Below are positions 46,601 through 54,800 of a stretch of DNA of 64,000 nt, in pieces (the first letter of the stretch is position 1; each line of letters starts with the position of its first letter). The notes below the pieces were generated by a model. That model was not told the DNA's origin and did no database searches. It saw only the letters and a list, made by a program, of their open reading frames with translations. The stretch is from Methanobrevibacter sp. TLL-48-HuF1 (lineage in GTDB: Archaea; Methanobacteriota; Methanobacteria; Methanobacteriales; Methanobacteriaceae), in contig NZ_CP081485.1 in NCBI RefSeq assembly GCF_023617305.1, forward strand, positions 1,850,501 to 1,914,500, read 5' to 3'. The position numbers were made by a program, and so were the translations under genes.

Positions 46601-49255
46601 GGAGTTTATTCAGCTACTAAAGCATTAAATGTAATCGTAGCAAATACTGAGTTTATAAACTGTAATTTAGGTGTAAATAAGAATGGACGTACAGTTTATT
46701 TAACTGGTTTAATTGCAGTTAGCGATATTTTTATTTCATCCAGTTCTATTCCTAGGTATAATGTTACACAAGTATTATTGGATAATGTAACTTTTGATGG
46801 AAATTATAATGGTACTAAAACTGTAGGTTCTGCTCTTTATTTAGAGGGTACAAATGCTACTGTAATTAATTCTAAATTCATAAACCTAAAAGATATTTCA
46901 GCTATTCATGCATTTAGTAGTAGTGGATATAAATGTAATGTAACTATTATGGGTACTTACTTTGAAAACAATACAAGGGATATTGATTATGGTTATGGTC
47001 AAACTAATGATTATCGTCCAATATTCTGGTTAATTAACTCAACATTTATTAATAGTGGAGCATTTGCATGTCCTGATATGCGTTATAGAGATGCATGGTG
47101 GGTTGTTAATAATACTAAATTTATTAACATGACTAATCAAGTATTATTTAGAGGATCAATATCTTCCACACATAAAGATGATTCATTACCTGATGGTGTT
47201 AACAATATTATAACTATTATTAATTCATTATTCTTAAACAATGAAAGAGGTGTTCAGTTTATAGGAGGTAATGTTACTGGATCTAGTTTCTATAACACTG
47301 AAGTTACTGCTTCTGGAACTGCATACATAGTTTATTTGGATAATAATTTCTGGAATAGTTCTGAGCCTACTTATGTTTATAGTCCTTCTATTTCTTGTGG
47401 TAGTTGGATTGTTCCTGTTTTGGTTGGGGATAATGCTTCTGGTCCTGTTCAGGTTATTAGGCTTGTTTATATGGCTTTTAATGGAACTGATTATTCTTAT
47501 TATGATGTTTCTAAAGTACCTATTTTGGATGTTAATGCTAGTTTAACAGTTTCTAATGGTGTAATTACTCCAAATAAAGGTGTTCTTAACTCTAATGGTT
47601 TAACTGCTAATTATACATATAATGGTGTTGGTAATCAGACTGTAACTGCAACTTTAAGTGATGGAAATATTTTAAAATTAAATGTAACTTTCTACAGAAT
47701 TGATACATTTACAAATATGACTATTTCAAATAATGCTCCGCAAACTGGAGATTATATTACTGTTAATGTTGTTGTTCGTGATAAGAATGGCAAACTTTTA
47801 AATGGTAGTGTGAATGTTTATCTTAATAGTGTTTTAAAAGGAACTATCAGTTTAATAAATGGTATGGGTTCCTTTGATGTGTTAGCAGAAAAAACTGGTC
47901 CTTGTGAAATATTTGTTAATTATACTGGAGATTTAGATAATTCTTACTCAAGTAATATGACTATTGTTTCAGTTAAAAATACACAAATGAATGTTTCTGT
48001 TTCTGATTCAGATTCTGCAAGCAATGTTACTTTTACTGTGGACTTTGATCATGTAGCTAATGGTTTTGTATTTGTAACTATTGGTGGTGTAACTTACAAT
48101 GCTACTGTTTCAGGTAAAGAAGCTAAAGTTATTGTACCTCCATTAGCTGTAGGCAAATATGATGCTATTGTTTCATATAATGGTGTTGTTAATAAAACTG
48201 TTGCAGTTAACATATCTCCTGATAGAAATCCAGTATTAAACATTTCAGATATTGTAATGATTTACAAAGACGGTACCAGAATGGTTGCTGTTTTAACTGA
48301 TTATTTAGGTAATCCTATTGCTAATGCTATTGTATACTTTACTATCAATGGTAAAACTTACAATAAAACCACTGATGCTAACGGTACTGCTTCCATGGGA
48401 TTAAACTTAGCGTCTAATGTGTACAAAGCTACTGTTTCATATAATGGTTCAGATAAGTATAATGCAGTTTCTAAAAACATTACTGTAACTATTAATCCGA
48501 CTATTATAAGTAAAGATTTAGTTAAAATGTATCAGAACGCTACAAGATTCTATGCTAAGTTTACTGACAGCACTGGAAAAGCAATAGCTAATAAGGAAAT
48601 CAGATTTAATATTAATGGTGTTTTCTATACTAAAAAGACTGATAAGGATGGTGTAGCTGATTTAGGCATTATGTTAAGACCTGGAAATTACATTTTAACT
48701 GCTTACAACCCTGTAACCGGCGAAGAAAAAGGATTTAACATAACCGTAAAATCATTAATCATGCAAAATGACTTAACCAAATATTACTTAAATGCTTCCA
48801 GATTTGAAGCAACTGTCTACAATAAAGACGGATCTTTAGCAGTAAACAAAGAAGTAACATTTAACATCAACGGTGTGTTCTATCACAAAAAAACAGATGA
48901 AAATGGTGTTGCAAGCTTGGGAATTGCTTTAAGACCTGGAGAATATACTATTACAACAATGTATGATGGTTTGGATATTGGAAACAAAGTCACTGTCATG
49001 CCAACTTTAGTAACAAAAGATCTCTCCATGAAGTACCTTGACGGTAGCAATTTCACTGCTTTAACTTTAGATGGTCAAGGTAAGCCATTAGCTAACCAAA
49101 ACGTATCATTTAACGTAAACGGTGTTTTCTATCATAAAGTTACTAATAAAGACGGTATCGCAAGCTTAGGAATCAGATTAATGAGCGGCGAATACATTAT
49201 AACTTCCTACTGGAATGACTTCCAAACAGGAAACACAATAAAAATCAGTCCTTAA
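43655..49255 (+). CDS. adhesin-like protein ALP5, three helix/Ig modules
   Basis: An 1866-aa protein starting at TTG 43655, fixed by GGAGG 8 bases upstream. The signal peptide is residues 1-23. Three beta-helix blocks, each opened by a cap such as VYVSPTGNDNNVGD, YYVSPNGDDDNNDGS or VYVSGTGSDESGDGS (about 30-320, 405-708, 808-1255), alternate with Ig-like spacers (about 320-403 and 710-805). The third helix ends at NNNFWNSS. Two Ig-like domains (about 1348-1528) and four C-terminal repeats (about 1527-1866) close the protein. The last three repeats match ALP1 almost residue for residue, and the final 84 are identical. It is monocistronic. The role is presumably adhesion; how the protein is held to the wall is not visible. 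Confidence 0.9.
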   Translation: MRNKLAILTLLILFIVSISCVSAEDSNSVSVLSDSNSDVYVSPTGNDNNVGDVNNPFATINKAIDSNVSNIHLSEGKFIGTGNNGLTIENKSITIIGAGADKTIIDLNKTQFMDIKSTSSVVLTNLTIINGYTKYGGAIYNNGNLTIQNCNFKNNSATSGGAIYSGTTANLNIYSSTFEDNVVTNNGGAVFSYSYVGIYDSTFLRNKGTGTYSTGGSIYINGNSNKYSVLNRNIFKDTSVARQGGALYLSYVNVTNCIFENASTTDTGSSNGGGAIYGSSFNLKNNTMTNCVSKSGNGNYIFAFSGFNGVVTILEGKTADVTSSTFTLNATATDDMGHPIHGGSYTFYLDDIRIGSASSVNGFITGTFSKLLDDGKYIVTVSGPLNNNAIVKTTTANVKIDRDYVDYYVSPNGDDDNNDGSKDKPFKTINKAITEAFAKNIYVNIYLLEGTYSGTGNVNLELTKLLGYLNIIGVDGKTIIDGNGKDYAFNFGTTLNVNIKNIIFTNLYSKKYAGLIKGGSGDFTVNIDNCTFEKCNAKTLIQINGKVNDVIMRENVVSSSFITNVISINNLLFENNSGNGHISAEKGIYNSTFINNKITAKSTNDYGIIYVSDANFVSSNNVFENNTVKGLYINRGSANFTSINDTFVNNDGVSGGAVKGGGTFINAKFINNKATKGGAIYHDSNVLTLKDCIFENNKADDGDDIYGYIAPNGITGGLCLNMSNTLTLVSTNSSSIRSELKAIFDLDGLKVSGYNIKFYLNGVYKGSAPLVNGVATFVAVANDGKYEISASGDYINKTTVVKGVLNVDANPVSVFDVYVSGTGSDESGDGSLAKPFATIKKAFEYGMSQNTLSLTIHIIGTLKGEGNVNLDLAPLIDLTIVGENKETSIIDAEKNKYIFDFTPAYDNVKVYLKNLTIKNGVTTTYPTQGGGKTVDVGLVRIDGYYLSVDDCVFRNTTGHGISADKLFSTLIVNNTKFIESSGGVYSATKALNVIVANTEFINCNLGVNKNGRTVYLTGLIAVSDIFISSSSIPRYNVTQVLLDNVTFDGNYNGTKTVGSALYLEGTNATVINSKFINLKDISAIHAFSSSGYKCNVTIMGTYFENNTRDIDYGYGQTNDYRPIFWLINSTFINSGAFACPDMRYRDAWWVVNNTKFINMTNQVLFRGSISSTHKDDSLPDGVNNIITIINSLFLNNERGVQFIGGNVTGSSFYNTEVTASGTAYIVYLDNNFWNSSEPTYVYSPSISCGSWIVPVLVGDNASGPVQVIRLVYMAFNGTDYSYYDVSKVPILDVNASLTVSNGVITPNKGVLNSNGLTANYTYNGVGNQTVTATLSDGNILKLNVTFYRIDTFTNMTISNNAPQTGDYITVNVVVRDKNGKLLNGSVNVYLNSVLKGTISLINGMGSFDVLAEKTGPCEIFVNYTGDLDNSYSSNMTIVSVKNTQMNVSVSDSDSASNVTFTVDFDHVANGFVFVTIGGVTYNATVSGKEAKVIVPPLAVGKYDAIVSYNGVVNKTVAVNISPDRNPVLNISDIVMIYKDGTRMVAVLTDYLGNPIANAIVYFTINGKTYNKTTDANGTASMGLNLASNVYKATVSYNGSDKYNAVSKNITVTINPTIISKDLVKMYQNATRFYAKFTDSTGKAIANKEIRFNINGVFYTKKTDKDGVADLGIMLRPGNYILTAYNPVTGEEKGFNITVKSLIMQNDLTKYYLNASRFEATVYNKDGSLAVNKEVTFNINGVFYHKKTDENGVASLGIALRPGEYTITTMYDGLDIGNKVTVMPTLVTKDLSMKYLDGSNFTALTLDGQGKPLANQNVSFNVNGVFYHKVTNKDGIASLGIRLMSGEYIITSYWNDFQTGNTIKISP
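48824..48909 (+). repeat. 86-base exact match to ALP1 (8568-8653)
   Basis: Counterpart of the exact-match tract in ALP1. It is flanked on both sides by sequence that differs from ALP1 mainly at third codon positions. Confidence 0.85.
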
Positions 49256-49293
49256 AGAGAATTCATAATTCTCTTACTTTTTTTCTTTTTTAC
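49255..49293 (+). terminator. ALP5 terminator
   Basis: A perfect 9-base stem, AAGAGAATT (49255-49263) and AATTCTCTT (49267-49275), with a CAT loop and T-rich tail. It is homologous to the ALP1 terminator, so the similarity of the two genes extends past the coding end. Confidence 0.75.
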
Positions 49294-49463
49294 ATGTAGA
49301 TTTAACTTTATATATTTATTATTTTTTAACATAGCTATTAATTTAATAAAAATAACATTTAATTTTTCAACATGTTAACTAATATATCACTAATATTATG
49401 GTACTTATTTTTAATTATATTCAATGAAAATATTTATTAGTTTTACAGTTTAAAATTACAATT

Positions 49464-49877
49464 ATGATTTTTAAAATTAGAACTAAAGGTCACAAAAATG
49501 TATCTTCCATGCACAGATCCACTTTTGAAATAACTAAAGATCCAGAAATTGGGCCTGCTGCAGACTGTATTGTTGGAGTGGCTATGGATAATTCCATGAA
49601 TGATTTTTCAGATGAGTTTAAAGCTAAAATAGCCAATAAAAACACTAAAATAACTGTTATATTAGATACTGAAAACGGCTATGATGAGATTGTCGGCTTT
49701 GGTCATGAAGATTTGACTTTAACTCATCCGACAGATATTGTCTGCAGAACCAGTGATTATGTCTGTCCCCGTACTTTAATGGTAAATGCAGACAAAGCCT
49801 CCAGAGATCTTGATTTGGATTTAATTGAAGATTTGAAAAATGAAAAAGAAATGGAAGTTACAATTATTCTAGACTGA
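49464..49877 (+). CDS. DUF371 family archaeal protein
   Basis: A 137-aa protein that I recognise as the archaeal DUF371 family from its opening FKIRTKGHKNVSSMHRSTFEIT, the conserved GPAADCIVGV segment (about 32-41) and GFGHEDLTLTHPTDIVCRTSDY (about 73-94). No function has been assigned. It is cytoplasmic, without membrane segment, and conserved polar residues (His 16, Glu, Asp 34, Asp/Arg of the C-terminal half) could form an active or RNA-binding site, which is speculation. It is transcribed alone. Its last 14 bases overlap the convergent ABC ATPase gene. Confidence 0.85.
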   Translation: MIFKIRTKGHKNVSSMHRSTFEITKDPEIGPAADCIVGVAMDNSMNDFSDEFKAKIANKNTKITVILDTENGYDEIVGFGHEDLTLTHPTDIVCRTSDYVCPRTLMVNADKASRDLDLDLIEDLKNEKEMEVTIILD

Positions 49878-50940
49878 TGTTTTTAAGCTGGTCTTTACTT
49901 GCACTTTCAGCTGCTTTAATATAAGCATCACAGACTTTATTTACTTCATCAAAAGCTACAACTTTTCCTTCATTAATCCATAATGCTTTATCACATATGT
50001 TTCTGATTTGTTGAATTGAGTGTGATACAAGTAAAACAGTAGTACCTGAGCCCATTAGTGATTTAAGTTTATCATTACTTTTTTTCTGGAATTTAACATC
50101 TCCGACAGACAGGATTTCATCAATAATTAAAATATCAGGATTTACAACAGTAGCTATTGAGAAACCAAGTTTTGCAAGCATTCCTGAGGAATAGTTTTTA
50201 ACAGGAAAGTTAATAAACTCTTCAAGTTCTGAAAATTCAACAATTTCATTATATTTTGATTTTAAAAATTTTTCAGTATATCCTAAAATAGCACCATTTA
50301 GAAAGATGTTGTCTTTTCCTGAATAGTTATAATCAAAACCGGCACCTAAAGAAAGTAACGGTGCGATTATTCCGTTAGTAGTTACTTCTCCACTGTCACA
50401 GTCATAAACACCAGATACTATTTTAAGTAAAGTACTTTTTCCAGCACCGTTAAAACCGATTACTCCAACTTTTTCTCCCTGGTAGATTTTAAATGAAACA
50501 TTATCAAGAGCTTTGAATTTTCTGCTTTTTTCTTTGTTTCTTTTAATAGTACGTATTACATATTCCTTTAAATTGTCAATTTTATCATTAGATATTTTAA
50601 AACTTAAAGAAACATTTTTAAGTTCAACTGCAACTTTTTCATGATAGTCTGGAATAAATTGTGAAACTAGATTATCAACATCCTGATGTTGTTTTGCAGT
50701 TTCTTTTTCTAATATATTATTATGAATTGGTTCTATGTAATCTGGAACTTCATTATTTTTTGATGGCTGCCAACCATTAGGGTGTAGAGATTTAGGCTGT
50801 TGCATATCATTTGGGATTCTGTTGTAATCATCTTGCAGGTCAAAGATAACTTCTTTTGGTTGTTTTCTCTGATTAAAATTTCTGTTTTGATTGTTGGAAT
50901 CACTATTTATATTATTTTTAAATCTTAAATTCTTTTTCAT
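49864..50940 (-). CDS. ABC exporter ATPase, TagH/Wzt type
   Basis: ATP-binding subunit of a polysaccharide or teichoic-acid-type ABC-2 exporter. ATG 50940 (MKKNLRFK) with TAGGT about 9 bases upstream is preferred over TTG 50949. The ABC domain has Walker A GFNGAGKST (about residue 161), the Q-loop replaced by LGAGFD, as in TagH/Wzt, signature NYSSGMLAKLGF (about 248), Walker B PDILIIDEIL and the switch His VSHSIQQIR. The insertion ALDNVSFKIYQGEKVGVIG is typical of this subfamily. The first 100 residues are an unusual hydrophilic extension rich in Asn, Gln and Pro. No C-terminal carbohydrate-binding domain of the Wzt kind is present. It is co-transcribed with the permease. Confidence 0.92.
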   Translation of the reverse strand: MKKNLRFKNNINSDSNNQNRNFNQRKQPKEVIFDLQDDYNRIPNDMQQPKSLHPNGWQPSKNNEVPDYIEPIHNNILEKETAKQHQDVDNLVSQFIPDYHEKVAVELKNVSLSFKISNDKIDNLKEYVIRTIKRNKEKSRKFKALDNVSFKIYQGEKVGVIGFNGAGKSTLLKIVSGVYDCDSGEVTTNGIIAPLLSLGAGFDYNYSGKDNIFLNGAILGYTEKFLKSKYNEIVEFSELEEFINFPVKNYSSGMLAKLGFSIATVVNPDILIIDEILSVGDVKFQKKSNDKLKSLMGSGTTVLLVSHSIQQIRNICDKALWINEGKVVAFDEVNKVCDAYIKAAESASKDQLKNISLE

Positions 50941-50950
50941 AATAAACAAC

Positions 50951-51739
50951 CTACAATTCTAATGTAATTTTCCTTTGGTATTTTGTAAATATTATAACTC
51001 CGGCAACTAATACAATAAGAGCAAATAAACTGGTATTAATAACACTCATGATATTTGGTAATGTATTATACATTATAATGTCTCTGAATTGATCAATTAG
51101 TAAATACACAGGATTAAGATATAAATATTGTCTTAATGCTTCTGGAATAATCTCTGCAGGATAAAATATAGCGGATGCATACATCAATAATATTGTAAAT
51201 ATGTTGTAAAGGTATTCAATATCTCTAAAGTATGTACATACGATTGATAATATTAATCCGATTCCCACTACCATAACAAAGAGTATTATCATAGGAATAA
51301 TAGCTAATACTGACATTAAGGTTAAATGAAGGCCTGTTAAATACATTACGGCAACAAGTATTATTAATGAAATTATGAAATTGATAAACTCTGAACATAT
51401 TCCTCCAAAAGCAAAGATGTATCTTGGAACGAATATTCTTTTTAAGATACCGCTGTTTCCTTTTATGGAATTCATAGCTATTTTTGTCCCGGCACTAAAA
51501 AAATCAAATAAACATCGACCTGCTAAAAAATAAACCGGATAATTTGCAATATTTCCAGAAAATATTGTTGAAAAAATTGCAGTTAATAAAAGCATAGTTA
51601 ACAATGGGTTTATAAAACTCCATAAGATTCCAAGTATTGAATCTTTGTATTTAGCAGTGAAATTTTTTTTAATTAATTGTTTAAGTAGGAAATGCTCACT
51701 TGTATTTCTTTTAATCATTTCTTTAAACATAACTTCCAC
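50951..51739 (-). CDS. ABC-2 type exporter permease, TagG/Wzm type
   Basis: Membrane subunit (262 aa) that with the following ATPase would move a lipid-linked surface polymer outward. There are six predicted membrane segments (about 33-55, 62-82, 110-135, 142-170, 177-195, 232-252). The N-terminal amphipathic region FLLKQLIKKNFTAKYKDSILGILWSFINPLL is the family signature (KxRYKxSxLGxLWxxLxPL). C-terminal LNPVYLLIDQFRD is also conserved. The start could be GTG 51739 or ATG 51730; neither has a clear ribosome site. It is divergent from the glycosyltransferase/glycerophosphotransferase gene across 69 bases, a classic exporter-plus-synthase layout. Confidence 0.93.
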   Translation of the reverse strand: MEVMFKEMIKRNTSEHFLLKQLIKKNFTAKYKDSILGILWSFINPLLTMLLLTAIFSTIFSGNIANYPVYFLAGRCLFDFFSAGTKIAMNSIKGNSGILKRIFVPRYIFAFGGICSEFINFIISLIILVAVMYLTGLHLTLMSVLAIIPMIILFVMVVGIGLILSIVCTYFRDIEYLYNIFTILLMYASAIFYPAEIIPEALRQYLYLNPVYLLIDQFRDIIMYNTLPNIMSVINTSLFALIVLVAGVIIFTKYQRKITLEL

Positions 51740-51808
51740 ACAAAAATTTATAAATTAGTATCAATATACTAATATTTAATTTAAATATCATTTATAGGTT
51801 ACTGAATC

Positions 51809-54800
51809 ATGTCGAAAGTTAAAGTTTCTGTAATAGTTCCGGTTTTTAATGTTGGAGTTTATTTATCAACATCATTAGATAGTATTTTAAACCAGAGTTT
51901 AGAAGATATTGAAATTATTTGCATTAATGATGGGTCAACTGATGATTCTTTAAAAATTTTAGAAAATTATGCTAAAAAAGATAACCGAATTAAAATAATC
52001 TCTAAAGAAAATGAAGGACAGGGAACTGCACGTAATGTTGGATTGGACAATGCTTGCGGTGAATTTATATCTTTTGTTGATGCAGATGATTTTATAAAAA
52101 AAGACATGCTTGAGAAATTGTATAATAAATCAGTTAATGGAAATTTGGATTTGGTAATGTGTAAGGTTTCTTCTTTTGATAATGAAACACATGTAATTGA
52201 TGATAATTTATGGTATTATTCTCTTAAATGTTTCAGCGGGTTTAAAAAAGAGGTATTTAATAATTTAGATACTAAAGAGTTCACTTCATTAATTTCAGTA
52301 ACTCCTTACAACAAGTTATATCGAAGGTCTTTTGTTGAAAAAAATAATATCAGATTTCCGGAAAAATATATATTTGAAGATGAAGTCTTTTTTTACAATG
52401 TTTATCTTAAAGCTAAAAGGATTTCTTTAATTGATGAAAACTTATATTATTACAGAACAAACAGAAAAGGTTCAACAGTTTCTAAAGGTTTGGATAAAGA
52501 TTATAGTGATATTATTCATATTTTCAGATTAATTTGTGACTTATTAGTTGAAACTAATTATATAAATGTCTATAAAAAACAGGTTTACAACAGATTCATC
52601 CATCTTATTTTATGGAGATTCAGCCAGACAGCTCCAAAATATAGAAAAAATTTCTTTAATCTGATGAAAAAAGAATTTAATGAAATATTAAATGAAAATT
52701 CAAAAGATTTTTCATTAAATGTTGATGAACTGGATTTTAAAATAAAATCAAGAACTTTAAAAGTATTGAATTCCAATAATCTTGAAGAATTTGAAAAATT
52801 GGATTCATATAAGCCATTTTCAGTTATAATGGCATCTTATAATAATGACAAATATCTTGAAGATGCAGTTGAATCTTTAACAGTTCAAAATTTTGGATTC
52901 GAACATAATGTGGAACTTATTATAGTTGATGATGGAAGTAATGATGATTCTTTAAAAATAGCTAAGAAATATCAGAAAAATTATCCTTATAATATTCAGG
53001 TAATCTCTAAAGAAAATGGCGGTCAGGCAAGTGCACGTAATTTAGGATTAGAATATGCTAAGGGAGATTATATAAACTTCCTTGACAGTGATGATAAACT
53101 GTCTCCAAGTACTTTTAAAGCAGTTTATGATTTTTTAGTGAAAAATCCTGCTGCAGATGTTATATCAATACCTATAACTTTTTTTGACAATCAGAAAGGA
53201 GCACATATTCTTAATTATAAATATAAAAACGAAAAAGTAGTTAATCTTTTAGATGAACCTGATTATCCGCAGCTTTCAGCTTCATCAGCTTTTATTAAAA
53301 GGGAAGCTATTGGTAATTTAAGATTTAATACAGGTATTGTTAATTCTGAAGATGCATTATTCATTAATAAAATTCTTATTGATAATCCGAAATTAGGTTT
53401 GGTTAAAAATGCCAATTACTTATATAGAAAACGCTTTGATGAGTCATCTACAATTGATAATTCTCAAAAAAAGAAAGGATTTTTTACAGACAGGTTAAAA
53501 TATTACTTTAAGGAACTTATTGATTATTCAGTTAAAAAATATGGTAAAACTCCAAAGTTTATCCAGTATACTTTACTTTATGATCTTCAATGGATGGTAA
53601 AAGTTGAAGAAATTGAGAATATTTTAACTAAAGAAGAAATTAATGAATTTTGGGAAGTTTTCTTAGATGTCTTATCTTATATTGATGAAGATATTATTAA
53701 AAACTATAAAACTTTAGATAATAATGTTCGCGAGTTTTTATTAACTATCAAACAGTCTGATTTAACTGCCAAAACAATTAATGAATTGCAGCTTAATGAC
53801 CGTTTAGGTATTCACAGATTTTACATTGATATAGTTAATATAAAAAATGGCTTTTTAAACATATCAGGTCTTTTAATGAGTAATTTTAATCCGGACAATA
53901 TTGAAATAGTAGCTAAGTGTGAAAATAAGGAATTTATCTCTAAACGATTTGTTTATCCTACAAGGAAACCATTAAAATTTTTATCAGTTGGGTATAAATT
54001 TCCTTATGATTTTGATTTGGAAATTCCGGTAGATGAAATTAAAGACAAAAAATTAACTATAAATGTTTTAAGTGGAAATGAATCATTTAATCTTCCAATT
54101 ACTTTTGAAAAGCATGCAAGATTATCAACTAGCAGCAATTACTTAATTAAAGACAATAATATTGTGGTTTTTAAAGATAATTCTTTTTATATAACATCAT
54201 ATTCATTTATTAAAATGTTAAAATTGGAGTATAAATGTTTAATGAAAATCTATAATGATAAAGGCCCGTATTATACTTCTGCATTGGCTTTTAGATTAAT
54301 GTATCTTTTTTTATATCCATTTTTAAAAAATAAAAAAATCTGGTTATTTATGGATAGGCGAAATGAGGCTGATGATAATGCTGAACAATTATTTAAGTAT
54401 GCACTATCCAGAAAAGATCATGTTAAAAAATATTTCACGGTTTCAAAGGATAGTAAAGATTATTCCAGATTAACAAACAAATATAAAAATGTTTTACCAT
54501 TTTATTCACTAAAACAAAGATTAATCTATTTATTTGCAGATAAAATAATCTCTTCACATCCTGATGAAAACATTTTAAATCCTTTTTATGCCAAAAATGG
54601 AGATTTATACAGTGGACTGATTACATCAGAGAAATACTTCTTACAGCATGGAGTTACAAAAGATAATATTTCTAAATGGATTAGAAAATATGATAAGGAT
54701 TTATCTTTAATTTTAACAGTTTCTCCTTTAGAAAGAAAGTCCTTTTTAGGTGAAGATTATAATTATTCTCCTGAAATTATTCAAACACTTGGATTTCCAC

